64,000 bases of DNA from Ruegeria sp. HKCCA6707 (GTDB taxonomy: Bacteria > Pseudomonadota > Alphaproteobacteria > Rhodobacterales > Rhodobacteraceae). The translations under genes were made by a program, and so were the position numbers. Where the stretch lies: positions 85,997 to 149,996 of the forward strand of contig NZ_WQEG01000007.1 of NCBI RefSeq assembly GCF_013033515.1, in the 5' to 3' direction. The notes beneath the pieces are model-generated. The model made no database searches and had not been told where the DNA came from. It worked only from the letters and a program-made list of their open reading frames with translations. Of the stretch, positions 8,546 through 17,965 are shown piece by piece; the first letter of the stretch is position 1; each line of letters opens with the position of its first letter.

Positions 8546-8977
8546 GTGGATAAGTACGTAAATCTCGTCAAACTCTCGGTTGGCTCGGAAAGCGTCGACA
8601 CGCTGATCGCGTGGCAGGACAGCCGCAAGCCACTCTATGAGGATGGCTGCCCACGCCATGTCACTCGCATGTGGCCCAAGCGCGAGACCGAAATTCTGAA
8701 CGGCGGATCAATCTATTGGGTGATCAAGGGCGTGATCCAGTGCCGCCAACGGATCCTGCGACTGGACGAGGTACGCGGCGAGGATGGCATCCGGCGCTGT
8801 GCCATCGTGCTGGACCCTCAGGTGCATCGCACCCAAAACGCCCTTAAGCGCCCGTTTCAGGGCTGGCGTTACCTCAAACCCGAGGACACGCCCGCCGACC
8901 TACCCAAAAACCGCGAACAAGATGATGCCCTGCCCGATGATCTGAACCGCGCGCTTGCCGAAATCGGTGTGCTTTAG
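8546..8977 (+). CDS. DUF1489 family protein
   Basis: A 143-residue soluble protein matching the DUF1489 family of alphaproteobacteria: an N-terminal KLSVGSESVDTLIAWQ segment, a central TRMWPKR, a GSIYWVIKG core and the RPFQGWRYL segment near the C-terminus. Its function is not known to me. I chose GTG at 8546, with GGGA 6 nt upstream, because family members begin just before the NLVKL segment; a TTG at 8522 is also open. It is divergent from nrdJ, and its stop codon directly abuts the stop codon of hisG on the other strand. Confidence 0.8.
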   Translation: MDKYVNLVKLSVGSESVDTLIAWQDSRKPLYEDGCPRHVTRMWPKRETEILNGGSIYWVIKGVIQCRQRILRLDEVRGEDGIRRCAIVLDPQVHRTQNALKRPFQGWRYLKPEDTPADLPKNREQDDALPDDLNRALAEIGVL

Positions 8978-9667
8978 TCAGCTCAGACGATCCAATAACG
9001 CGGCCAGGACAGCCTTGTCTTCGGGGCTGCATTTGGCCACCCGGCTGCGCCAAAGCGTCGCCTGCGATTGCAGGATCAGCCCATCCGAAAGGATCTTGAG
9101 GTGATTGGCCCGCAACGTTTCACCCGTCGATGTGATATCGGCAATCGCCTCGGCGGTTTCGTTCATGACCGTCCCTTCGGTCGCGCCCTGACTGTCGACC
9201 AGCGTGTAATCGGCCACGCCCGCATTGGCCAGAAACTCCCGCACCAGACGGTGGTATTTGGTGGCAATCCGCAGACGGTGCCCGTGTGTTTTGCGAAACG
9301 CCGCCGCAGCCGCATCCAGATCATCCAGCGTATCCACATCGACCCAGCAAGCCGGGGTCGCGATGATCAGATCAGCTTTGCCAAAGCCCAACTGCGCGAT
9401 CTCTTCCACCTGTTGCTCCCAACGGGGCAGTTTTTCCTGCACAAGATCGATGCCGGTGACACCCAGATTGATCCGCCCTGCCGCCAGCTCACGCGGGATC
9501 TCCCCTGCGGACAGCAGGATCAACGAAACCCCGTCGATCCCTTCGACCTTACCGGCATATTCCCGATCCGACCCGCTGCGCGACAGGGTGATGCCGCGTT
9601 TTTCGAACCAGGAAAACGTCTTGTCCATCAGACGGCCCTTCGAGGGCACACCAAGTTTCAAACTCAT
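8978..9667 (-). CDS. hisG: ATP phosphoribosyltransferase, short form
   Basis: A 229-residue HisG_S-type enzyme for the first step of histidine synthesis, joining ATP and PRPP. The N-terminal LGVPSKGRL, GVTGIDL and the DSQGATEGTVMNETAEAIADI region match the catalytic core; the C-terminal regulatory domain of long HisG is absent. Short forms need HisZ, and hisZ lies directly upstream with a 4-nt ATGA overlap, which implies translational coupling. It is the last gene of the hisS-hisZ-hisG operon. Confidence 0.95.
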   Translation of the reverse strand: MSLKLGVPSKGRLMDKTFSWFEKRGITLSRSGSDREYAGKVEGIDGVSLILLSAGEIPRELAAGRINLGVTGIDLVQEKLPRWEQQVEEIAQLGFGKADLIIATPACWVDVDTLDDLDAAAAAFRKTHGHRLRIATKYHRLVREFLANAGVADYTLVDSQGATEGTVMNETAEAIADITSTGETLRANHLKILSDGLILQSQATLWRSRVAKCSPEDKAVLAALLDRLS

Positions 9668-10752
9668 TGCCCGGCCTCCTCAACGCTTAGCATAAGGTCC
9701 GGGCGAATTACGCCCCCAACCGCCGGGATCTCGGCCCCGCCACCAAGTTGCCGGGTCAGCGCGTCGTACCGACCGCCCGTTGCCACAGGCGGCAAATCGG
9801 GGCGGCCTTCGGCGTAGAAGCCAAAGACAAAACCGTCATAATATTCCATTGAGGTGCGACCATAAGAGGCCTCGAAATCCAGCCGCTCCACATCCACCCC
9901 ACGCGCCTGAAGCGCCGCAATACGGGCCTCGAGCCGATCCAAGGCGGGGGTGATCTGGGGCAGATCCACCGCCACGTCGCGCAGCTGTTCCAGCGCAAAA
10001 GGCATGGTTTCGCGCACATTCAGCAAGGTTTCGAGCCCGGCCAGCTCGGAATCCGAAATCGGAGCTGTCTCCCGATCTTCGCGCAGCGCTTCGATCCGCG
10101 CCTCGATCTCGGCGGCCCGGCGCTTGCCGATCATCGGTGCGCCAACGGCCAACGGGTCCGCCGCATTCAGCAGAGCGTCGCGGGTTTCAGGCCCGGCGGC
10201 ACGACCCGCAAAACGGTCCAGCAAATGGCGGAACCGGCGCGGACGCCAAAGATGGCGCATCAACGCGGCTTTGCGGCGCTCGGTCGTCTGAAGCCCTGCA
10301 ACCGCTGCTATCAGAATGCCGATGTCACCGGTCGCCGCCCGCAGCGGCAGACCTCGCAACTGTAATGCGATCAGGGAGAACACCTCGGCATCGGCACCGG
10401 CGGGATCGACGCGGTCAAAGACCTCATACCCCACCTGAATGTATTCATTGGCCCGGTCCGGGTCGTGTTCCTGTCGGCGAAAAACCTCACCGGAATAGGT
10501 ATAGCGCGCGGGTTCTGCCCCTTCCGACATGTGCATCTGCACCACCGGCAAGGTGAAATCCGGGCGCAGCATCTGCTCACCGCGCAATGCATCCGATGTT
10601 ACATAGGCGCGCGCGCGGATATCTTCGCCATAGAGGTCCAGCAGAGTGTCCGCCGGTTGCAGCAGCGGCGGATCAACGATTTGCGCGCCTGCGGCCTCGA
10701 ACCTCACGCGCATCATCGCGGCGCGGGCCTGTATCTGAGAACGGTTGGCCAT
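9664..10752 (-). CDS. hisZ: ATP phosphoribosyltransferase regulatory subunit HisZ
   Basis: A 362-residue paralogue of histidyl-tRNA synthetase that lacks tRNA charging and instead assembles with short HisG to give the active, histidine-inhibited enzyme. The class II synthetase-like fold shows as LLDLYGEDIRARAYVTSD, a motif-2-like RYTYSGEVFRRQEHDPDRANEY-type segment and a C-terminal GGRYD. The anticodon-binding domain of true HisRS is missing. It begins 3 nt after the hisS stop and overlaps hisG by 4 nt. Confidence 0.92.
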   Translation of the reverse strand: MANRSQIQARAAMMRVRFEAAGAQIVDPPLLQPADTLLDLYGEDIRARAYVTSDALRGEQMLRPDFTLPVVQMHMSEGAEPARYTYSGEVFRRQEHDPDRANEYIQVGYEVFDRVDPAGADAEVFSLIALQLRGLPLRAATGDIGILIAAVAGLQTTERRKAALMRHLWRPRRFRHLLDRFAGRAAGPETRDALLNAADPLAVGAPMIGKRRAAEIEARIEALREDRETAPISDSELAGLETLLNVRETMPFALEQLRDVAVDLPQITPALDRLEARIAALQARGVDVERLDFEASYGRTSMEYYDGFVFGFYAEGRPDLPPVATGGRYDALTRQLGGGAEIPAVGGVIRPDLMLSVEEAGQ

Positions 10753-10755
10753 GGC

Positions 10756-12282
10756 TCAGTCCTGATTGTCCAGAATTTCGCGCACCTTGGCGACCAGATC
10801 ACCGCGCGGCACTTCGAACTGGCTGGGGCGTTCCTTCCATTCCTCAAGCGTGGCGCTTTCGGCGATCTTGGCACCGAGGATCAGGTCTTTGATCTGCACG
10901 ATCCCTTTGGCCTTTTCATCCCCGCCTTCGATCACCGCGACCGGCGAATTGCGCTTGTCCGCGTATTTCAGCTGATTGCCGAAATTTTTCGGGTTGCCCA
11001 GATAAACCTCGGCCCGGATCCCCGCATTGCGCAGCTCGGCCACCATGGCCTGATAATCGGCCATCCGGTCCCGGTCCATCACCGTCATGACCACGGGGCC
11101 CTTGGCCTGCGCGCTGATCCGACCCTTTTCGCGCAGCGCCGCCAGCAGGCGGTCAACACCGATCGAGATACCGGTCGCGGGCACTTCCTGCCCCGTGAAC
11201 CGTTTGACCAGATCGTCGTAACGACCACCGCCCGCGACCGAGCCGAACTGCCGCTTGCGGCCTTTTTCATCGAAGATCTCAAAGGTCAGTTCGGCCTCAT
11301 AGACCGGTCCGGTGTAATAACCCAAGCCGCGCACGACCGAGGGGTCTATCTCGATCCGATCCGATCCATAGCCCCCTGCAGCCAGCAAGTCGCCGATCTG
11401 TTCCAACTCTCGAATGCCTTGGTTGCCAACAATAGAGGTTCCTACCGCTGCCCGCAGATTTTGTAGAGTTTTTGCCGTATCGCCGCTTCTGGAGGTAAGA
11501 AAAGCAATAACGGGCTCAGCTTGCATTTCAGTCAAGCCCACACCGTCAATAAAAGCGCCGGAAGCATCCTCGCGCCCCGTAGTCAGAAGTTCGCGAACAC
11601 CTGCTTCACCGACTTTGTCAAACTTATCAATCGTTCGAAGTACGGCATCCTTCATTTCCGAACCACTAGCCGCTCCTGGCAGAAGCGTATTCGCAACAAA
11701 ATCTACTTCACCAAATACACTCTCCAAAACACCATTCAGAACCTTGCGGTTGTTGACCCGCACCAGATAATCGCCGCGTGGAATACCCACGTCTTCAAGC
11801 GTTTCGGACAGCATCGCACAGATCTCGGCATCTGCGGCCATCGAGGCCGTACCCACCGTATCCGCATCGCATTGATAAAACTGACGATACCGCCCCGGCC
11901 CTGGCTTTTCGTTGCGCCAGACCGGACCCATCGCATAACGGCGATAAGGTGTGGGCAGATCGTTGCGGTGTTGCGCATAGACACGGGCCAAAGGCGCGGT
12001 CAGGTCATAGCGCAGGGCCATCCAGTCACCGTTTCCGCCCTCGTCAAACTCCTGCCAGGCAAAGACGCCCTCATTCGGGCGGTCGACGTCGGGCAGGAAC
12101 TTGCCCAGCGCCTCGACGGTTTCGACCGCGCTGCTCTCCAAGGCGTCAAAGCCGTAACGATGATAGACACCCGCAATCGTCCGCAGCATCTCGGTGCGCT
12201 GCGTGACTTCCTCGCCGAAATAGTCACGGAACCCTTTTGGCGTTACGGCCTTGGGGCGGGGCTGTTTCTTGGGCTTGGCCAT
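10756..12282 (-). CDS. hisS: Histidyl-tRNA synthetase
   Basis: A 508-residue class II aminoacyl-tRNA synthetase. Motif 1 region GFRDYF, motif 2 [19 protein letters not shown] and a histidine-A motif RGLGYYTG are clear, followed by GGGRYDDL and motif 3 near GISIGVDRL. The C-terminal anticodon-binding domain follows from about residue 395. It is the first gene of a hisS-hisZ-hisG operon, with AAGGA upstream of the chosen ATG. Bases about 11410-11770, encoding the insertion between motifs 2 and 3, have clearly lower GC than the rest of the gene, which suggests recombination. Confidence 0.95.
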   Translation of the reverse strand: MAKPKKQPRPKAVTPKGFRDYFGEEVTQRTEMLRTIAGVYHRYGFDALESSAVETVEALGKFLPDVDRPNEGVFAWQEFDEGGNGDWMALRYDLTAPLARVYAQHRNDLPTPYRRYAMGPVWRNEKPGPGRYRQFYQCDADTVGTASMAADAEICAMLSETLEDVGIPRGDYLVRVNNRKVLNGVLESVFGEVDFVANTLLPGAASGSEMKDAVLRTIDKFDKVGEAGVRELLTTGREDASGAFIDGVGLTEMQAEPVIAFLTSRSGDTAKTLQNLRAAVGTSIVGNQGIRELEQIGDLLAAGGYGSDRIEIDPSVVRGLGYYTGPVYEAELTFEIFDEKGRKRQFGSVAGGGRYDDLVKRFTGQEVPATGISIGVDRLLAALREKGRISAQAKGPVVMTVMDRDRMADYQAMVAELRNAGIRAEVYLGNPKNFGNQLKYADKRNSPVAVIEGGDEKAKGIVQIKDLILGAKIAESATLEEWKERPSQFEVPRGDLVAKVREILDNQD

Positions 12283-12405
12283 CGGGGGCGTCCTTCGCGG
12301 TCATGTTCCGCGCGCGGTCTATCCCATGGCCCGCATCGGGGCAAGGCGCGCTTTCGCTGGCCTTGGTGCCGTTGGGGCGGTATGACCCCCGCAAAGGAGA
12401 CCACC

Positions 12406-12600
12406 ATGCAGCATCTGGAAGAACAGATCGCCCACCTGACCCGCACCGTGGACGAGTTGAATGCGGTCGTGACCGGCCAGCAATCTGAAATCGACCGCCT
12501 GACGCGCCGGGTCGAGATGTTGCTGCAACGCGAGGCCGAACGGTCGCAAGAAGGTTCGGGCGGTGTTGTCTTCGGCGACGAACGCCCGCCGCATTACTAA
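12406..12600 (+). CDS. slyX: SlyX family protein
   Basis: A 64-residue protein with the SlyX pattern: an N-terminal heptad-rich coiled coil (EEQIAHLTRTVDELN to RLTRRVEMLL, residues 4-40) and a C-terminal tail ending PPHY, typical of the family. I chose the ATG at 12406 because AAAGGAG lies 6-7 nt upstream. SlyX has no agreed biochemical role. It is divergent from hisS, with 123 bp between the starts. Confidence 0.85.
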   Translation: MQHLEEQIAHLTRTVDELNAVVTGQQSEIDRLTRRVEMLLQREAERSQEGSGGVVFGDERPPHY

Positions 12601-12697
12601 CCGTACACGCCAGGTCTTTCTCAGAAAGGCGTGCAAGCCACATATACTTTTACGGCCCCCGCCTCCGACCGGAGTGTCAGCGACTTGGTTGACAGTA

Positions 12698-15600
12698 TTA
12701 TATCTCCTCAACCATCATCACGCCTTCCAGAGATTTGATGGCCCCCTTGATCTGTGGGGTGATTGGGAAATCCTGACCCAGATCCATTTCAACATCGCCG
12801 GGCAGGCCCGGGTCGAGCAACAGCAATTGGATCGGCCCGCGCGCGGCCCCTTTGGTAGCGGTTGCCGCGTCTTCCAGAACCTTGGCCACGGTGGGCAATG
12901 CTTGCGCTTCGTCAACAAAAATGCGCAGGCCCGTTGCCCCGGCCTCGGCGACGACCGAATCCACCGGGCCAACGGATCGGCCCAGCAGCTTTAGTTGGTC
13001 AGCCTCCATCGTGGCCTCAGCGGTCAGCACCACTTGAGCGCCGGTTTCCAGAAACTCACGGCATTTCTCTAGCGTGTCCGAGAACAAGGTCACCTCATAC
13101 GCCCCGGTCGGGTCAGAGAGCTGCGCAAAGGCAAAGCGGTTACCCCGCGCCGACTTCCGTTCCTGCCGCCCAGCCACAACCCCGGCCATTTTGGCGATCA
13201 ACGGGCCTGAACGCGCCTTTTCTGTCACCTCGTCCAGCGTGAGAACCTGCTTGCGCTTCAGCGCGGGCATATAGTCGTCCAGCGGATGGCCCGACAGGTA
13301 AAAGCCGATAGCCTTGAACTCTTCGCTCAGCCGTTCAGCAGGCAGCCAATCGGGCGAGGGCGACAAGCGCGGCTCGGGCAGATCATCCCCTGCCTCACCA
13401 AACAACGACACCTGGTTCGAGTTTTTCTGCTCATGAATCGCAGCCGAATATTGCACCAGCGGATCAAGGCTTTCGAACACGCGGCGGCGGTTCTTGTCGA
13501 GCTCATCAAAGGCCCCCGCCCGCGCCAGCATTTCCAGCGGACGTTTGCCGACCTTCTTCAAATCGACCCGGCGGGCGAAATCAAACAGGTTGACGAAGGG
13601 TTTATCGTTCTGGTCGCCCTGAGCGTGCCTAGAGCGTCGCCCTTCGACCACAAGATTCATCGCCTCGACACCCACATTCTTGAGCGCGCCCAGCGCATAA
13701 ACCAAATGGCCGTCCGCCACGTCGAAGGTCGCCAAAGACCGGTTCACGCAGGGCGGCACATAGGGCAGTTCCAACCCTTTGCGGACCTCTTCAAAGTAAA
13801 CCGCCAGCTTATCGGTCAGATGGATATCGCAGTTCATGACACCTGCCATGAACTCCACCGGATGGTTCGCCTTCAGCCAGCCGGTCTGATAGCTGACCAC
13901 CGCATAGGCCGCCGCGTGGGATTTGTTGAAACCATAGTTGGCGAATTTATCCAACAGGTTCCAGACCTCGGTCGCCTTGGCCTCATCCACATTATTCTCG
14001 GCCGCGCCCTTGAGGAACTTGGGCCGCTCGGCATCCATCGCCTCCTGGATTTTCTTGCCCATCGCGCGCCGCAACAGATCGGCCCCACCCAGGCTATAGC
14101 CTGCCATTTCCTGCGCGATCTGCATCACCTGTTCCTGATAGACGATGATGCCCTGGGTTTCGTCCAGAATATGATCGATGGAGGGATGTAGCGTGTCCCG
14201 TTCGCTCAGCTTGTTCTTGACCTCGCAGAACTTTGGAATGTTCTCCATCGGGCCCGGGCGGTATAGCGCCACAAGCGCAATAATATCCTCGATACAGTCC
14301 GGCTTCATCCGCTTGAGCGCATCCATCATGCCGCTGGATTCCACCTGGAACACGGCCACCGTCTTGGCTGCGGAATAGAGCTTATAGGTTGCCTCATCAT
14401 CCAGCGGAATCGCGTTGATCTGGTTCTCGGCCCCTTCGGCAGGCTCATAAAGCTCTGTGCCATCGGCGGCGATATGAAGCGGGCGGCCTGACTTGAAAAT
14501 CAAATCCATCGCGTTCTGGATCACGGTCAGTGTTTTCAAACCCAGAAAGTCGAACTTCACCAGCCCCGCTTGTTCAACCCATTTCATATTGAACTGGGTC
14601 GCGGGCATATCCGAGCGCGGATCCTGATAGATCGGCACCAGCGCGTCCAAGGGTCGATCCCCGATCACCACACCCGCCGCATGAGTCGAGGCATTGCGCA
14701 ACAGACCTTCGACCTGTTGACCGTAGTTGAGCAGCCGTTCGACAACCTCTTCACTGCGCGCCTCTTCCCTCAGGCGCGGCTCGTCTTTCAACGCTTTTTC
14801 GATGCCGACGGGTTTAACCCCTTCAACCGGGATCATCTTGGACAGGCGGTCCACTTGCCCGTAAGGCATCTGCAACACCCGCCCGATATCGCGCACCGCA
14901 GCCTTGGACAGCAACGCGCCAAAGGTGATGATCTGGCCCACCTTGTCGCGCCCGTATTTCTTCTGCACATAGCGGATCACCTCTTCGCGGCGGTCCATAC
15001 AGAAGTCGATATCGAAGTCGGGCATCGACACCCGTTCGGGATTCAAAAACCGTTCGAACAGCAGCGAATAGCGCAACGGGTCAAGGTCGGTGATCGTCAG
15101 CGCATAAGCCACCAGCGACCCTGCACCCGAGCCGCGCCCCGGACCAACCGGAATGTCGTGATCCTTGGCCCATTGGATAAAGTCTGCAACAATCAGGAAA
15201 TAGCCGGGAAAGCCCATGCCTTCGATGATGCCCAGCTCAAAATCCAGCCGCTCCTGGTATTCCTCAGGCGTCACCGCATGGGGGATCACGGCCAGACGCT
15301 TCTGCAAGCCTTCATTGGCAATGCGGCGCAGTTCGGCCACCTCGTCGTCGGCAAATTTCGGCAGGATCGGATCGCGGCGATAGGCCATGAAAGCACAGCG
15401 CCTGGCAATCTCAACTGTGTTTTCAATCGCCTCGGGCAGATCGGCAAACAGGGTGGCCATTTCCTGTTGCGACTTGAAATAATGCTGCGCCGTCAGGCGG
15501 CGGCGATCTTCCTGCTGATCGACATAAGCACCTTCGGAAATACAGATCAGCGCATCATGCGCCTCATACATGTCCGAGGTCGGGAAATACACATTATTGG

Positions 15601-16225
15601 TGGCAACCAGCGGCAGATCCTTGGCATAAGCCATTTCAACGTGACCCCGCTCGGTCCGCTTTTCGGCCTCGGGCTGTCCATCCTCGCCCGGATGGCGCTG
15701 CAATTCGATGTAAAGACGATCCGGGAACATCCCCGCCAACCGGTCCACCAGAGCCTCGGCCGCAGGGCGCTGACCTTGCTGCAGTAGCATGCCAACCGGC
15801 CCATCCGGCCCTCCGGTCAGGCAGATCAAGCCTGCTGACCGCTCGGCCAATTCCTCCAGCGTGACCTGCGGCAACTGCCCACCCTTGTCCACATAGAGGC
15901 ACGAGCTGAGCTTCATCAGGTTTTCATACCCTGTCTCAGACTGTGCCAGTAGCACCAATGGTGCAGGTGTTTTCGGCTTTTCACCCGGCTGTGCCTGAAC
16001 ATAGGTCAGATCGACCTGACACCCCATAATGGGCTGAATACCTGCACCACTGGCCGACACCGAAAACTCCAGTGCCGAAAACATAGAGTTGGTATCCGTC
16101 ACCGCAACGGCGGGCATCTCCATCTGCGCGCACAAGGCAGGCAGCTTTTTCAGCCGCACAGCGCCTTCCAGCAGCGAATATTCGGTGTGAACACGTAGGT
16201 GAATGAATCGAGGGGAACTGCTCAT
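12698..16225 (-). CDS. dnaE: DNA polymerase III alpha subunit
   Basis: The 1175-residue replicative polymerase catalytic subunit. The N-terminal PHP domain begins FIHLRVHTEYSLLEGA, with further PHP motifs such as AVTDTNSMF. The palm carries GRGSGAGSLVAYAL and the catalytic PDFDIDF near residue 405. Fingers and helix-hairpin-helix regions follow (NKSHAAAYAVVSYQTGWLK), then an OB-fold at about residues 975-1070. Length and domain order are those of DnaE1 rather than the error-prone ImuC/DnaE2. It is monocistronic, facing slyX across a 97-bp gap with no obvious terminator. Confidence 0.97.
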   Translation of the reverse strand: MSSSPRFIHLRVHTEYSLLEGAVRLKKLPALCAQMEMPAVAVTDTNSMFSALEFSVSASGAGIQPIMGCQVDLTYVQAQPGEKPKTPAPLVLLAQSETGYENLMKLSSCLYVDKGGQLPQVTLEELAERSAGLICLTGGPDGPVGMLLQQGQRPAAEALVDRLAGMFPDRLYIELQRHPGEDGQPEAEKRTERGHVEMAYAKDLPLVATNNVYFPTSDMYEAHDALICISEGAYVDQQEDRRRLTAQHYFKSQQEMATLFADLPEAIENTVEIARRCAFMAYRRDPILPKFADDEVAELRRIANEGLQKRLAVIPHAVTPEEYQERLDFELGIIEGMGFPGYFLIVADFIQWAKDHDIPVGPGRGSGAGSLVAYALTITDLDPLRYSLLFERFLNPERVSMPDFDIDFCMDRREEVIRYVQKKYGRDKVGQIITFGALLSKAAVRDIGRVLQMPYGQVDRLSKMIPVEGVKPVGIEKALKDEPRLREEARSEEVVERLLNYGQQVEGLLRNASTHAAGVVIGDRPLDALVPIYQDPRSDMPATQFNMKWVEQAGLVKFDFLGLKTLTVIQNAMDLIFKSGRPLHIAADGTELYEPAEGAENQINAIPLDDEATYKLYSAAKTVAVFQVESSGMMDALKRMKPDCIEDIIALVALYRPGPMENIPKFCEVKNKLSERDTLHPSIDHILDETQGIIVYQEQVMQIAQEMAGYSLGGADLLRRAMGKKIQEAMDAERPKFLKGAAENNVDEAKATEVWNLLDKFANYGFNKSHAAAYAVVSYQTGWLKANHPVEFMAGVMNCDIHLTDKLAVYFEEVRKGLELPYVPPCVNRSLATFDVADGHLVYALGALKNVGVEAMNLVVEGRRSRHAQGDQNDKPFVNLFDFARRVDLKKVGKRPLEMLARAGAFDELDKNRRRVFESLDPLVQYSAAIHEQKNSNQVSLFGEAGDDLPEPRLSPSPDWLPAERLSEEFKAIGFYLSGHPLDDYMPALKRKQVLTLDEVTEKARSGPLIAKMAGVVAGRQERKSARGNRFAFAQLSDPTGAYEVTLFSDTLEKCREFLETGAQVVLTAEATMEADQLKLLGRSVGPVDSVVAEAGATGLRIFVDEAQALPTVAKVLEDAATATKGAARGPIQLLLLDPGLPGDVEMDLGQDFPITPQIKGAIKSLEGVMMVEEI

Positions 16226-16564
16226 AGCGCAACGCTAACCCAGCCCGTGCCCGGGCAAAAGAAGGAACCGACAAGAAAAACTGCCTATCAATTCATCGCT
16301 GATTATTCGGGATTTCCTGAAGGTGCTTCGGGATCTTCTGGCGACCCACTCATAAATCTATTTCTTTCCAGAGCCTTACACCTTGCGTCGGCGCAACCAT
16401 CGTTGAGCGGCGCATACAATTGTGCACAAAACAGGCAGTTTTTCTTGCCAGATCCGCCGCGCTGTTTCTAACATCTGACGGCAAGCTACCGCCCGCCACT
16501 CTTTCTACGTCGCATCGAAGGAGGGCCACAGGGGCGCAACCGGGTAAGGCGACGGGTTTCTCGA
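16226..16564. other. Divergent intergenic region, dnaE and xdhA
   Basis: A gap of 339 bp that must hold promoters for dnaE (leftward) and the xdh operon (rightward). The only clear element is the palindrome TTGTGCACAA at 16420-16429. A GGAGG at about 16518-16522 has no good start codon at proper distance. I see no gene here. Confidence 0.5.
16420..16429. promoter_or_regulatory. Palindrome TTGTGCACAA, possible xdh operator
   Basis: A perfect 10-bp palindrome of the TTG-N4-CAA class about 135 bp upstream of xdhA. GntR-family regulators often bind such sites. No regulator gene lies next to the xdh operon, so the protein that would bind it is unknown. Confidence 0.35.
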
Positions 16565-17965
16565 ATGAACATCACGTTTCTTCTGAACGGAGAGACAGTG
16601 GAGCTGACGAATGTCAATCCGACGACAACGCTGTTGGATTGGCTGCGCGAAGAGCGCGGGCTGACCGGCACCAAAGAAGGCTGCAACGAGGGCGATTGCG
16701 GGGCCTGCACCGTTATGGTGACGGAAGCGGACAGCGCCAAGGCACTGAATGCCTGCATCCTGTTCCTGCCGCAACTGCACGGCAAGGCGATCCGCACTGT
16801 CGAAGGTGCCAGCGGACCAGATAAAGAGCCCCACCCGGTGCAACAGGCCATGGTCGATTTGCATGGCTCACAATGCGGGTTCTGTACGCCCGGCTTTATC
16901 ATGTCGATGGTTGCCAGCCACACGAATGGCGCGACCGACCATGACACCCAACTTGCGGGCAACCTTTGCCGCTGCACCGGTTATGCCCCGATCATCCGCG
17001 CTGCCAAAGCAGCCGAAACCCGGGATGTTCCCGACTGGATCACATCCGACCAATCCTTCTTCTGTTCTCAAATACCTCGGGGGGAGGCTGAAAGCCGGGG
17101 GGCAGAGCCCCCCTCCCACCTGCCCGAAAACAGCAATGAATTGGCAGAGCTCTACGTGCAACACCCCGACGCAACACTGATCGCTGGGGCAACCGATGTG
17201 GGCCTTTGGGTGACCAAACAGTTGCGCGATCTGGGCCCGGTCATCTTTCTCAACCGCTGCGATGATCTGAAACAGATCACCCTCACCGAAGAAGAGATCC
17301 ACATTGGCGCCATGGTCGATATGAACCGGCTGGGTGACGCCCTGACCGACCTGCACCCGTCTTATGCGGAAATGATCTGCCGCTACGCCAGTGTGCAAAT
17401 TCGCCATGCGGCCACAGTTGGCGGCAACATCGCCAATGGCTCCCCTATCGGAGACAACCCGCCAGCCCTCATCGCGCTTGGCGCCACCCTGCATCTGCGC
17501 AAAGGCAATGCGCGGCGGTCGATCCCGCTTGAAGACTTCTTCATCGACTATGGCAAACAGGATCGCGCACCCGGTGAATTCGTCGAGCACGTCACCGTCC
17601 CGCGCCAGCCGGACAGGCTGAAAACCTATAAGCTCAGCAAACGGTTCGATCAGGATATTTCGGCTGTCTGCGGCTGTTTCAATATCACCGTAACGAATGG
17701 CACGGTTACCCGGGCACGTATCGCTTTTGGCGGTATGGCGGGCATTCCGAAACGCGCCACCCACGTCGAAGCCGCCATGATCGGCAAATCCTGGACACTC
17801 GACACGATCCACGCCGCGCTGCCTGCGTTTGAACAGGACTTCGCCCCTCTCACGGATATGCGCGCCTCCGCCACTTACCGCCTGCAAACCGCCAAAGCGA
17901 TGCTGGAACGCTATTACCGCGAAGATCAGGGCGAGATCACAAATGTGTTGGAGGTGTCCGCATGA
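16565..17965 (+). CDS. xdhA: Xanthine dehydrogenase small subunit (2Fe-2S and FAD)
   Basis: A 466-residue subunit that passes electrons from the molybdenum site to NAD. Residues 1-150 hold two 2Fe-2S clusters: C40, C45 and C48 in [10 protein letters not shown], then C104, C107, C135 and C137 in the second cluster. An FAD-binding domain follows from about residue 195, with [17 protein letters not shown]. Between the domains, about residues 165-185 ([10 protein letters not shown] onwards) are encoded by a copy of the dispersed hairpin element, so the interdomain linker contains translated repeat DNA in frame. The gene overlaps xdhB by 4 nt. Confidence 0.93.
   Translation: MNITFLLNGETVELTNVNPTTTLLDWLREERGLTGTKEGCNEGDCGACTVMVTEADSAKALNACILFLPQLHGKAIRTVEGASGPDKEPHPVQQAMVDLHGSQCGFCTPGFIMSMVASHTNGATDHDTQLAGNLCRCTGYAPIIRAAKAAETRDVPDWITSDQSFFCSQIPRGEAESRGAEPPSHLPENSNELAELYVQHPDATLIAGATDVGLWVTKQLRDLGPVIFLNRCDDLKQITLTEEEIHIGAMVDMNRLGDALTDLHPSYAEMICRYASVQIRHAATVGGNIANGSPIGDNPPALIALGATLHLRKGNARRSIPLEDFFIDYGKQDRAPGEFVEHVTVPRQPDRLKTYKLSKRFDQDISAVCGCFNITVTNGTVTRARIAFGGMAGIPKRATHVEAAMIGKSWTLDTIHAALPAFEQDFAPLTDMRASATYRLQTAKAMLERYYREDQGEITNVLEVSA
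17057..17117 (-). repeat. Dispersed G-rich hairpin element inside xdhA
   Basis: About 61 bp starting TTCTTCTGTTC, then CAAATACCTCGGGGGG and a hairpin of G and C runs. It is closely similar to the reverse complement of the intergenic element at 34498-34555. It lies in frame within xdhA and has no stop codon in that frame. The strand is given opposite to the orientation of the 34.5-kb copy. Confidence 0.75.

Noticed and set aside
11521..12600. A 359-codon plus-strand frame over hisS ending at slyX
   Set aside because: Only the last 64 codons, from 12406, form a real gene (slyX). The rest is antisense to hisS.
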